A stretch of DNA of 39,506 bases, taken from the NCBI GenBank assembly GCA_014383215.1, contig JACNIG010000226.1:1-39506 (forward strand). The letters are read 5' to 3'. Below are positions 6,402-14,162 of the stretch, one piece after another. Each line of letters starts with the position of its first letter. The stretch's first letter is position 1. The stretch is from Candidatus Desulfatibia vada. GTDB lineage: Bacteria > Desulfobacterota > Desulfobacteria > Desulfobacterales > UBA11574. The notes below the pieces were generated by a model, which had not been told where the DNA came from, did not search any database, and saw only the letters and a program-made list of their open reading frames with translations. The translations under genes and the position numbers were made by a program.

Positions 6402-9400
6402 GAAACTCGCCTACTCCGCGCCACCTGCATGGTGCGCTCGATCAATTCATCCATCTGCTCAAGACTCAAGTCGACTCCATTTTTGCCTCTGATTTCGTCA
6501 TACAGATAATCATCAATGGCACCGATAGCCTTGTTTTGAGCGTCCTCGTCCTCCCAGAAAAGCACTTTCCAATACCGCTGCAATATAGCGTGAACCGCCA
6601 GAGCCGTATCGGCACTAAGCCTTTCGCACTCGTCTTGCTTCAATGGATGTTGTTCGAAAAAGGGTTTTATCACACCGTAATAAGCCATGGCGTCTTCGTT
6701 GCTTTCAAGCGCTTCGGGGATATCGTCATGCTGCCGGGTCACGACCTTATTGCGGATCTCGACTACTCTTTCCAGATAGGCCAGATCGGACAATCGCCTG
6801 GCGCGAAAATCATCGATGGCCTGCTGAATCAGTCTGGAGAACTTCCCATAGAAGGCCGGGTCTTCTGCCATCTTTTCTGTGATCACTCGCTTGGTGGCAT
6901 GGGCGATGGCATCGGCCTTGGCCACAGTGGTTTTCCCGCCGTATACCGCCTGCTCCTCTTTCACTTGGCCAAACATGCGCTCATCAAAAATGTTTACCGG
7001 CTCGTTGAGTTGAATGACTTCATTGGCTTGGATGTGGGTATCCAGCAGTTTTTTAATCTTTGGTTCGTAGTCGCGATAATCAATGGCTTCGGCGTAACGC
7101 AGCTTGACGGCCGCTTTTAGATTATGAAAGCGTTTGAGATCGGCCCTGTAGCGCCACAGGGTGTCCTCATCGATCTGCATCACGAAAGATTCGGTGGACA
7201 GGGCGATTCCCAGGGTTTTGGCGTATTCGGTCAGACGCTGATAAAATTCCTCCCGTAGCGCATCATCGGCCAGCAAAACCTCATACGCCTCTTCGTCGTA
7301 GCTGTTCTTTACCGTCTTGAAAAGATCCCAAAGGTCGGAATAGCGCTGGGGCAACCGTTGCACCTGCGCATTTACCGAGGTCAGCGTTCCTGCCAGGTCC
7401 TGTTCATCAAAGCCCTCGAAAGCGCTGTACATGGTCAGCGCTTTGTCCAACTCACCCAACAGCCCCACATAATCGATGATAAACCCGAACTCCTTGGCTT
7501 CATACAGTCGGTTGACCCTGGCAATGGCCTGCAGCAGGGTGTGTTCCCGCAGCTCTTTACACAAGTAGATGACCATGTTGCGCGGCGCATCGAAACCGGT
7601 CAGCAACTTGCTCACCACGATCATAACTTCGGGATCGACCCCGTGTTTGAACTGGTTGATAATCTGCTTGGTATACTCCGCCTCGCTGCCGTAGCGTTTC
7701 ATCATTTTTTGCCAGAATTTCACCACATCGTCCGTGGGCTCGTCATCGGTCTCTTCATAGCTTTCGCGGGTGTCGGGGGGGGAGATGACCACCTCGGAGG
7801 TCAGAGCACCGATTTGAACAAAATATTCATAATATTTCAACGCCGAAGCCTTGTTGGGCGCCACCAGCTGGGCCTTGAAACCGGTGCCTTGCCATGTCGC
7901 GCGGAAATGCTCGCTGATGTCAAAGGCGCGCATGAAGATCACCTGGTCGGCCTTGTTGAGCTTCTCGGCCCGGGCATATTTCTTCTTCAAATCGGCCTGC
8001 TGTTTGGGGCTCAGTCCCCGGGTGTGACGCTCGAACCATAGATCGATGGCGGCCTTGTTCTGGGTCATCTCCACATGGCGACCCTCGTAAAGCAGGGGCA
8101 CCACCGCGCCGTCGGCCACCGCCTGGTTGATGGAATAGTGAGGCTCGATCAATCCGCCGAATTTACGAAAGTTGTTCTTCTCCTTTTTCATCAAGGGGGT
8201 GCCGGTGAACCCCAGATAACAGGCATTCGGAAACATCTGGCGCATGCGCGCCGAAAAGGAACCGAAATTGGTTCGATGGCTCTCGTCGATGAGCATGAAG
8301 ATATCAGCCGATTCGTCCTGGCACTTCTTCACATTTAGCGCCTTGTCGAATTTGTGGATCAGGGTGGTGACGATAGCGGCCTTGTGTTCGGTCACCAGTT
8401 CGAGCAAGTTGCGTCCCGAGGTGGCGCGGTTGGGATCCAGGCCGCAGGCGGCAAAGGTGTTGCCCAACTGCTTGTCCAGATCGTCCCGGTCCGTGACCAG
8501 CACGAGGCGCGGGTTGAGAATCTGCGGGTCCAGCGCCAGGTTCCGGGCCAGCATGACCATGGTCAGCGATTTGCCCGACCCCTGGGTATGCCAGATGATA
8601 CCGCCCTTGCGCCGGCCTTGACCGTCCAATTGCTTGACACGCTCCACGGTGGATTTGATGACGAAATACTGCTGGTAGCGAGCGATTTTCTTGATGCCGC
8701 CTTCGAACACCGTAAAGCGGAAAGCCAGTTCCAGCAGCCGCTGCGGGCGGCACAGGCTATATAAGGCCCTGTCCTGCTCGGTGACCAGGCGGTCGCCCTC
8801 GGTAGCCTGGGTATCGAAAAAGGAGCGGGCCCTCTTGAACTCGCCGGAAAACAGCGCCTCTTTTTGCTCTGTATCAAGGGACGCATTCACCTCTTGAGTA
8901 ACTTCCTTATCCTTGCCCCGCAGCTCTTTCCAGCCGCCCCAGAATTTGGCCGCGGATCCGGCCGTGGCAAACCGGGCGTCGTTTTTATTGATGCCCATTA
9001 ACAGTTGCACGTAAACGAACAGCTTGGGGATATACTCATCGCCCTGGTTGCGAATGGACTGGGAAACCGCCTGCTCGATTTCCACCTTGGGAGATTTGCA
9101 CTCGATCACCGCCAGCGGAATGCCGTTGACAAAAAGGACGATGTCCGGCCGTGCCGTTTCCATGCTGCGCGTGCGTGCCACAGGAAATTCAGCCGTCACA
9201 TGAAATACGTTTCGTGCAGGATTGCGCCAGTCGATGTAATGCAGATTGAAGCTTTTGGAATCACCCTCGATGGTTTGCTCCATGGCCGTGCCCAGGGTGA
9301 TCAGGTCGTAGATCACCTCATTGGTGCGCAGCAGGCCGTCATATTGGACATTTTTTAGCTTCTGGATGGCGCTTTGGATGTTCTCCTCGCTGAACAAGAA

Positions 9401-9598
9401 CTCCCGGCCTTTGTACTGGATGCGGTTGATCTGCTTAAGCTGCTCACGCAGGATATTTTCCAGCAGCACATTACCGGCCTTTCCCTGTCGATGGGCAAGA
9501 GCCTCCGACGGCGACAAGTAGCGATAACCGAGGTTGATGAGCAGTTGCAGGGCCGGGATCTGGGAGAGGTATTTTTCGTTGAATTTAAAAGCATTCAT
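6398..9598 (-). CDS. hsdR: Type I restriction endonuclease, R (translocase/nuclease) subunit
   Basis: A 1066-residue HsdR. The nuclease centre is visible as R-P-D152-IVLFVNG with E166-C-K168. The motor follows, with Walker A near HTQGSGKS, LIDESH as the DEAD-type box and GFTGTP as motif III. A C-terminal helical region should bind the methylase. The length fits the family. Met at 9598 (NAFKFNEKYL) is chosen over an upstream in-frame ATG because AGGAG lies six bases before it and because it forms an ATGA overlap with the stop of the four-helix-bundle gene. It works with hsdM and hsdS: the complex cuts unmodified foreign DNA after ATP-driven translocation. The gene looks intact. Confidence 0.97.
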   Translation of the reverse strand: MNAFKFNEKYLSQIPALQLLINLGYRYLSPSEALAHRQGKAGNVLLENILREQLKQINRIQYKGREFLFSEENIQSAIQKLKNVQYDGLLRTNEVIYDLITLGTAMEQTIEGDSKSFNLHYIDWRNPARNVFHVTAEFPVARTRSMETARPDIVLFVNGIPLAVIECKSPKVEIEQAVSQSIRNQGDEYIPKLFVYVQLLMGINKNDARFATAGSAAKFWGGWKELRGKDKEVTQEVNASLDTEQKEALFSGEFKRARSFFDTQATEGDRLVTEQDRALYSLCRPQRLLELAFRFTVFEGGIKKIARYQQYFVIKSTVERVKQLDGQGRRKGGIIWHTQGSGKSLTMVMLARNLALDPQILNPRLVLVTDRDDLDKQLGNTFAACGLDPNRATSGRNLLELVTEHKAAIVTTLIHKFDKALNVKKCQDESADIFMLIDESHRTNFGSFSARMRQMFPNACYLGFTGTPLMKKEKNNFRKFGGLIEPHYSINQAVADGAVVPLLYEGRHVEMTQNKAAIDLWFERHTRGLSPKQQADLKKKYARAEKLNKADQVIFMRAFDISEHFRATWQGTGFKAQLVAPNKASALKYYEYFVQIGALTSEVVISPPDTRESYEETDDEPTDDVVKFWQKMMKRYGSEAEYTKQIINQFKHGVDPEVMIVVSKLLTGFDAPRNMVIYLCKELREHTLLQAIARVNRLYEAKEFGFIIDYVGLLGELDKALTMYSAFEGFDEQDLAGTLTSVNAQVQRLPQRYSDLWDLFKTVKNSYDEEAYEVLLADDALREEFYQRLTEYAKTLGIALSTESFVMQIDEDTLWRYRADLKRFHNLKAAVKLRYAEAIDYRDYEPKIKKLLDTHIQANEVIQLNEPVNIFDERMFGQVKEEQAVYGGKTTVAKADAIAHATKRVITEKMAEDPAFYGKFSRLIQQAIDDFRARRLSDLAYLERVVEIRNKVVTRQHDDIPEALESNEDAMAYYGVIKPFFEQHPLKQDECERLSADTALAVHAILQRYWKVLFWEDEDAQNKAIGAIDDYLYDEIRGKNGVDLSLEQMDELIERTMQVARSRRVS

Positions 9599-10269
9599 CG
9601 TCTTCTCCTGGCTGTTCTTACGCGGTACAGCCGTTCGGTAAAACCACCTTCCTGCTCGAAGGCGCTCGATTGAGCTACAATCTGGCGGTCGAGCAGACTG
9701 CATGCCACGGCAATCAAGACCAATGCGGCATTGGCCGCGATTTCGGGGTAGGTGGACGGAATTGACTTTGTGGACGACATGGACTTCATGGACGATGTGG
9801 ACAGTCCACCAGGTCCATGCTGTCCACTCTGTCCACTCTGTCCACTCTGTCCATTAGGTCCACCATCTCTACCCCGCTGTTCCTTCACCCACCGCGCCAC
9901 CTCGTCAGCATTGGAACACCGCCGGGCAATCAGCCCCGTCCGGCGCGGGTCTTCCCGCGGCCAAACCGGCAGCCCGCGCTGCCGCAGAAAATCTTCATAG
10001 TCCAGGCGCAATTCTTCCAAACTGGCCCGGGCCACATTGGTCAGCTTCAGCTCGGTTTTCTTCGATGTCCCCGATGCCTGGCTGCCTTCGGCGATATTCT
10101 GCACACCGCTGCGCGCCGCCTGGACCATCTGATCCCGCGTCCGGCTGAACCGGTTCACATAGCGCTCGCAAAACCGCACCGTCACATCATAAACAAGTTG
10201 CGCCATCTGAAAACTCTTTAATCTGCGGTATCCACCATGCTTGGGTATCAAAGGCTCTTTTTCACTCAT
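9595..10269 (-). CDS. Four-helix-bundle protein (S23/IVP-related) with repeat-derived linker
   Basis: A 224-residue protein. Its N-terminal part carries the signature of the 23S-IVP/S23 four-helix-bundle family (QMVQAARSGVQNIAEGS at 48-64 and LEELRLDYEDFL at 85-95). A low-complexity linker at about 137-172 (GQSGQSGQSGQ, then SSMKSMSSTKS) is encoded by GTCCA-type repeats at 9760-9862. A last predicted helix follows near 175-197. Such genes occur inside type I restriction operons, but their function is unknown; they may help assembly. The ATG at 10269 has a GGAG site. An in-frame extension upstream runs through more GTCCA repeats and is considered untranslated. ATGA overlap with hsdR. Confidence 0.85.
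   Translation of the reverse strand: MSEKEPLIPKHGGYRRLKSFQMAQLVYDVTVRFCERYVNRFSRTRDQMVQAARSGVQNIAEGSQASGTSKKTELKLTNVARASLEELRLDYEDFLRQRGLPVWPREDPRRTGLIARRCSNADEVARWVKEQRGRDGGPNGQSGQSGQSGQHGPGGLSTSSMKSMSSTKSIPSTYPEIAANAALVLIAVACSLLDRQIVAQSSAFEQEGGFTERLYRVRTARRRR
9760..9862. repeat. GTCCAC-phrase repeats within the four-helix-bundle gene
   Basis: Variations of TGGAC/GTCCA recur every 9-10 bases: GTGGACGACATGGACTTCAT from about 9769, then GTCCACTCT three times in a row around 9827-9848. The two halves have opposite orientation, as in the intergenic inverted phrase repeats of this window. Translated on the minus strand they give the GQSGQSGQ and SMKSMSSTKS stretches. This looks like an intergenic-type repeat that expanded in frame inside a gene. 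Confidence 0.75.
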
Positions 10270-10301
10270 CTCCCTGCTCCTAAAATTTAGGGTGCAGCCG
10301 T

Positions 10302-10346
10302 CCACCATCCCGTCCATCAAGTCCACCCCGTCCATCAAGTCCACTC
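10302..10346. repeat. GTCCAT-phrase repeats in the gap upstream of the four-helix-bundle gene
   Basis: GTCCATCAAGTCCACCCC followed by GTCCATCAAGTCCACTC and flanking CGTCCACCATCC form tandem copies of a roughly 18-base unit. They lie in the 179-base gap between rhuM and the next gene of the operon, the only sizeable gap downstream of hsdM. The phrase is the same as inside the downstream gene at 9760-9862. Confidence 0.7.
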
Positions 10347-10448
10347 TCTTCCGCATCCGTTCTTTTACAGGCGACCGGCCGGTCACTCCTATAGTATCAA
10401 TCAACAGTAGAGGTAGCTCTCCTGACGACTCGTGTTTATATGTATCTA

Positions 10449-11537
10449 TTAGTGGTGACCCTTGTTCGGTTTCGCCAACTGCCTGGCCGCATCCTCCAAC
10501 ACCTTGATACTCTCCACCTCACCAACGGCCTCTTTATGTTCCCTGCGGCGCTGGGCAAATTTATCATACTCCAACCGGGCATATTCCTCCGCATCCTTCT
10601 TGCTGACACTGCCGGCATGGGGCAGCACTCGGCGTTCGTTGAATTTTAAGAACTCATCCAGCTTCTGCTCCCAATCCTTCATGAACACCTGCTTGCGGCG
10701 GCGGGCCTGGTCTTCGGCAAAATCCAGCCACATGACCACGATACGGTTTAATTCGTCGATTTCATCCTCATTGAGGTAGTTCTTGGCGACGGTCACATCG
10801 GTCTTTCTCACATCGTCCGCCCTCCAACTGGTCAGACCCATGTTGGACACGGTATGGTCGGCGCGGCTTTGGATCAATTCCGCTACCGTCAGGCCGGTGG
10901 CGGCATAGTGCAGCTTGTTCTGGATGACGCTGAAAAATTTGGTGGTCTCGGACCAGGAAGGATCATAGTCGCCGGCCATGGCAAAAATATCCTTGACTCG
11001 TAGATACATGCGGCGCTCACTGGCGCGGATATCGCGGATGCGCGCCAGCATCTCGTCGAAATAATCTGGAACGGCCGAGCCGGCCACGGGCGGATTTTTC
11101 AGCCGCTCGTCGTCCATGGTAAAACCTTTGACGATATACTCCTTGAGCCGCTCTGTGGCCCATTGCCGGAACTGGGTGCCGCGAAGGGATTTGACACGAT
11201 ATCCCACGGATAGAATGGCTTCAAGATTGTAGTGCTTGACCGAACGGCGGACCCGCCGTCTGCCTTCCTGGCGAACTATTAAGTATTCCTTAATAGTTGC
11301 CGCTACGGAAAGTTCTCCTTCCGCATAGATGTTTTTCAAATGGGTGTTGATATTGGCCACAGTGGTCTGGAAAAGTTCCGCCATTCCGATTTGGGTCAGC
11401 CAAACGGTTTCGTTGTCCAGGCGCACCTCGATACGTTTTTGGCCGTCTTCTGTCGTATAGAGCATAAATTGGCTCTGCGCAGGCAATTGGGACCCGGGTT
11501 CGGCCTCTTTTGTATCTTTCGACCTTTTCTTTGTCAT
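10449..11537 (-). CDS. rhuM: RhuM-family protein of the type I restriction operon
   Basis: A 362-residue member of the RhuM (virulence RhuM/DUF4357-free) family. Key stretches are ETVWLTQIGMAELFQTT.. with NINTHLKNI near 42-69, YNLEAILSVGYRVKS, FRQWATERLKEYIVKGF, and DERLKNPP. RhuM was named in a Salmonella pathogenicity island, but most members sit between hsdM and hsdR or hsdS. Its biochemical role is unknown; the N-terminal part looks like a DNA-binding (KilA-N/BRO-like) fold, which is an inference. Its start overlaps the hsdM stop as ATGA (11534-11537). A basic N-terminus (MTKKRSKDTKE) precedes the domain. Confident as to family, not function. Confidence 0.9.
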   Translation of the reverse strand: MTKKRSKDTKEAEPGSQLPAQSQFMLYTTEDGQKRIEVRLDNETVWLTQIGMAELFQTTVANINTHLKNIYAEGELSVAATIKEYLIVRQEGRRRVRRSVKHYNLEAILSVGYRVKSLRGTQFRQWATERLKEYIVKGFTMDDERLKNPPVAGSAVPDYFDEMLARIRDIRASERRMYLRVKDIFAMAGDYDPSWSETTKFFSVIQNKLHYAATGLTVAELIQSRADHTVSNMGLTSWRADDVRKTDVTVAKNYLNEDEIDELNRIVVMWLDFAEDQARRRKQVFMKDWEQKLDEFLKFNERRVLPHAGSVSKKDAEEYARLEYDKFAQRRREHKEAVGEVESIKVLEDAARQLAKPNKGHH

Positions 11538-13090
11538 CGCTCAATCTCCTTGAGCTTTATCACCATCTTGGCCCGCACCTGGACCAGCTCCTTTTCCAAG
11601 GCATCGATCTCCTGTTGCACGGCGTCGATGTCGATCTCTTTTTCCTCTTCAAACGTATCCACATAACGGGGGATGTTGAGGTTGAAATCGTTTTCCTTGA
11701 TCTCATCAAAGGTAGCCACATAGGCGTATTTGCCCGCATCCTTGCGGGCTTTGACAGCAGCTAGGATCTTCTCGATATGGGCATCGGAAAGGGCATTCTG
11801 GTTTTTGTTGGGCAGATACTCGCGGCTGGCATCCACAAAAAGCACATCCTTGCGGAGCTGGTTGGCCCCGCCCTTTTCCCGGCTGCGATCAAAAACCAGG
11901 ATGGCCACGGGAATTGAGGTGGTTGGAAAGAGATTGCCCGGCAGGCCGACCACCGTGTCGAGCAGATTTTCCTCGATCATTTTCTGCCGGATGCGGCCCT
12001 CGGCTGCGCCCCGGAACAGCACACCGTGGGGCACCACCACGGAGACGCGACTCTCTTTTTCCTGGGCCGCTTCGACCATGTGGCTGATAAAGGCCCAGTC
12101 GCCTTTGGATTTGGGTGGCACACTGCGCCAGAAGCGGTTGAAGCGGTCGCTCCCGGCGTTTTCAGCGCCCCATTTTTTAAGGGAAAAGGGCGGATTGGCC
12201 ACCACGATGTTGAACTTCATCAGGCGGTCATTTTCCACCAGGCCCGGGCTGGTGAGAGTATTGCACCATTCGATGCGGGCGCTGTCGGCCTTGTGCAGAA
12301 ACATGTTCATCCGGGCCAGCGCCCAGGTGCTGCCGTTGACCTCCATTCCAAACAGGGCGTAGTTGCCGTCTCCCACTTCGCGGGCCGCCTCGATCAGCAG
12401 CCCGCCCGACCCGCAGGCCGGATCACAGATGCGATCGCCTGATTTGGGACCGGCCAGTTTGGCCACCAGTTCCGATACTTTGTGAGGCGTGTAGAATTCG
12501 CCGGCCTTTTTACCGGCATCCGAGGCAAAGCGTTCGATCAGGTAGATATAGGTATTGCCGATGACATCTTCCGAGACCCGACTGGGCCTCATGTCGAGCT
12601 GGGGTTTGTGAAAATCCTCCAGCATCAGTTTTAAGCGTCGGTTGCGGTCCCTGGTTTTGCCGAGATTGGCCTCGCTGTTGAAATCGATATTGCGGAACAC
12701 CCCTTCGAGCTTAACCTTGTTGGCCTCTTCGATAGCATCCAGGGCGATGTTGATCAGCTCGCCGATATTGACGGCATTCCGTCGTTCGTACAGGCTGTAA
12801 AAATCGGCCGGGAAGCGTTCCTCAACTTCGCCGGTGTCAGAATTTTTTAGTTCAGCCATGGGCAACACGAAGCGCTCGCGTTTCAGTTTGCGGCGTATGC
12901 GTGCATCGTCATCGCCATATTGTCGTCGATATTCCTCATAGTGGTCTTTCCAGACATCCGAGATGTATTTTACAAACAGCATGGCCAGGATGTAGTCCTT
13001 GTATCCGGCCGCGTCCATCACTCCACGGAAGGTGTCGCAAACAGCCCAGGCCGCGTTGTTGATGTCTTTCTGGTCGATTTTTGGATTCAT
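11534..13090 (-). CDS. hsdM: Type I restriction-modification N6-adenine methyltransferase, M subunit
   Basis: A 518-residue HsdM. The N-terminal helical domain (DYILAMLFVKYISD) is followed by GEFYTP (197-202), the SAM motif DPACGSGG (223-230) and the catalytic NPPF (299-302). The C-terminal tail is a charged coiled coil (EIDALEKELVQVRAKM) that in this family packs against HsdS. All expected motifs are intact, so the methylase should be active and protect host DNA. It begins 30 bases after hsdS and ends in an ATGA overlap with rhuM. Confidence 0.97.
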   Translation of the reverse strand: MNPKIDQKDINNAAWAVCDTFRGVMDAAGYKDYILAMLFVKYISDVWKDHYEEYRRQYGDDDARIRRKLKRERFVLPMAELKNSDTGEVEERFPADFYSLYERRNAVNIGELINIALDAIEEANKVKLEGVFRNIDFNSEANLGKTRDRNRRLKLMLEDFHKPQLDMRPSRVSEDVIGNTYIYLIERFASDAGKKAGEFYTPHKVSELVAKLAGPKSGDRICDPACGSGGLLIEAAREVGDGNYALFGMEVNGSTWALARMNMFLHKADSARIEWCNTLTSPGLVENDRLMKFNIVVANPPFSLKKWGAENAGSDRFNRFWRSVPPKSKGDWAFISHMVEAAQEKESRVSVVVPHGVLFRGAAEGRIRQKMIEENLLDTVVGLPGNLFPTTSIPVAILVFDRSREKGGANQLRKDVLFVDASREYLPNKNQNALSDAHIEKILAAVKARKDAGKYAYVATFDEIKENDFNLNIPRYVDTFEEEKEIDIDAVQQEIDALEKELVQVRAKMVIKLKEIER

Positions 13091-13120
13091 TTCATATTCC
13101 TTTGAAAAATCAATTCATAT

Positions 13121-13711
13121 CTATTTGTGTCCAAGCGTATTGCCGACTGCTAGTTGCATCAACTTTGTTGAAATATAGAGGCTGCGTCGGTCGACAATTT
13201 TTTTTAACAAGCGCCGCTCTTCATTGGCCAAGGCAGCCAGTTCGGCAATCGCGCGCTGCTTTTTGATTGGAGGAACGGTTACCTCAAGACTTTCCAGCGC
13301 CTGCTTGCTGATCATTTTCAGGGAAGTGCCCTTAGCTCTGCTTGCCAGAAGGGCCTGGGAAGAAGGGTGATTGATATACCAGACCAGATAGTCCGGCAAC
13401 ACAACATTCTGATCGACACGGATCCTCAGAAGGGGTGCCGATACAACGGCCGGTCCTGGATCTTCGATCAGAATTGCAGCCGTGGTCACCTGGCCGCGGG
13501 AACGAAAAACAATATCCCCGGGCCTCACAAGGTGATGCTTCTTGACTGTATCCATGCCCACCCGCATCAGGTCTTTACAGTCGACGCGGTTTTCGTCGTT
13601 CAGGTCTTTCATTTGAACAACCGAGATTTGCCCCTGATCCATAAAATCCAGGCGCGTCCGAAATGAATAACCCATTTGAATCGATGCAATTTTTTTGAGG
13701 TTAAGCTTCAT
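13121..13711 (-). CDS. hsdS: Type I restriction-modification specificity protein, single-TRD (half-length) S subunit
   Basis: A 196-residue specificity protein with one target-recognition domain (about residues 1-150, with KKIASIQMGYSF at the start and LVRPGDIVFRSRGQ in the middle). One conserved helical region follows (PPIKKQRAIAELAALANEE), then a short tail. Normal HsdS has two TRDs in about 400 residues. Half-length forms can dimerise and then read a palindromic bipartite site. The frame also opens with a GTG at 13720; ATG 13711 is preferred, but the ribosome site (GGGCGAG) is poor for both. It is the first gene of the operon. It could instead be a truncated S gene, though no second half lies nearby. 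Confidence 0.85.
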   Translation of the reverse strand: MKLNLKKIASIQMGYSFRTRLDFMDQGQISVVQMKDLNDENRVDCKDLMRVGMDTVKKHHLVRPGDIVFRSRGQVTTAAILIEDPGPAVVSAPLLRIRVDQNVVLPDYLVWYINHPSSQALLASRAKGTSLKMISKQALESLEVTVPPIKKQRAIAELAALANEERRLLKKIVDRRSLYISTKLMQLAVGNTLGHK

Positions 13712-13734
13712 CTCGCCCACAAATATTTAATTGT

Positions 13735-13749
13735 TGTAACGTCATTACA
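13735..13749. promoter_or_regulatory. Operator candidate at the hsd transcription start
   Basis: TGTAACGTCATTACA is an imperfect palindrome with TGTAA/TTACA arms. It covers the predicted transcription start of the restriction operon (about 13748 on the minus strand). A related sequence lies at 13796-13810, 61 bases away. A repressor bound here would block the promoter. No regulator gene was recognised inside the operon. Confidence 0.45.
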
Positions 13750-13754
13750 GCGCC

Positions 13755-13783
13755 AATATAATTCAGAACATTTGGTTTGTCAA
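13755..13783 (-). promoter_or_regulatory. Sigma-70 promoter of the hsd operon
   Basis: Read on the minus strand, TTGACA (13783-13778) is followed by a 17-base spacer and TATATT (13760-13755), giving 6/6 and 5/6 matches to the sigma-70 boxes. Transcription would start near 13748, about 37 bases before the hsdS ATG. This is the best sigma-70 match noticed in the window. Confidence 0.75.
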
Positions 13784-13795
13784 GAAATTTATTGC

Positions 13796-13810
13796 TGTAA
13801 AGTCGTTTCT
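13796..13810. promoter_or_regulatory. Second copy of the hsd operator-like sequence
   Basis: TGTAAAGTCGTTTCT matches 11 of 15 positions of the palindrome at 13735-13749 and lies just upstream of the -35 box. Both are preceded by a TTGNTGTAA-like context. Two sites flanking a promoter about six helical turns apart would suit cooperative or looping control. Weaker than the first site. Confidence 0.3.
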
Positions 13811-13966
13811 GCAGCTTGAAATGGTTGGGAGGCTTATAACACCGTATGGAGTCAGAGGGGGCGCTCTTAAGTTGTTAAGTTTCTAAAAAATTGAAGTCAA
13901 ACCATACCATTTTTTTGTACTATGCCCGCTTGATATACCTTTTGGAGCTCCTAAAACCATTGCACA

Positions 13967-14006
13967 TTTGCAGTATTGTTGCATTGCATAAACGCAATAT
14001 TGCAAA
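13967..14006. promoter_or_regulatory. Dyad upstream of a sigma-54 promoter (enhancer candidate)
   Basis: TTTGCAGTATTG (13967-13978) and CAATATTGCAAA (13995-14006) form a 12-base inverted repeat with one mismatch. Its centre is about 110 bases upstream of the -24 element at 14095, a typical distance for a sigma-54 activator site. The rest of the 451-base gap between hsdS and the NifX-like gene holds the hsd promoter and no convincing gene. Confidence 0.45.
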
Positions 14007-14094
14007 GCTCGCTCAACATTCTATCAACTATTCATTCCCGTATATTTTATATTAATTCATTGGGTTATACCTGTCAGCGCACCTTTTCTCAATA

Positions 14095-14110
14095 TGGCAC
14101 GGAAAGTGCT
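14095..14110 (+). promoter_or_regulatory. Sigma-54 (-24/-12) promoter
   Basis: TGGCACG, four bases, then GTGCT matches the consensus TGGCACG-N4-TTGCW at 11 of 12 positions, with the required ten bases between GG and GC. Transcription would start near 14121, leaving a leader of about 40 bases before ATG 14163. An activator of the matching class is encoded at 17873-19255. Confidence 0.75.
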
Positions 14111-14162
14111 ATCTAAGACAGTGAAGTGCTTGCGAACAATACCATGGGAAAGGAGATTCACT

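Noticed and set aside
7358-8041. Plus-strand frames opposite hsdR, up to 227 codons
   Set aside because: Shadows of a well-supported 1066-residue gene; composition (histidine- and glutamine-rich) is typical of antisense reading.
9820-9862. CRISPR-like short regular repeats
   Set aside because: Units are nine bases with no spacers and lie inside a coding frame; no cas genes are present.
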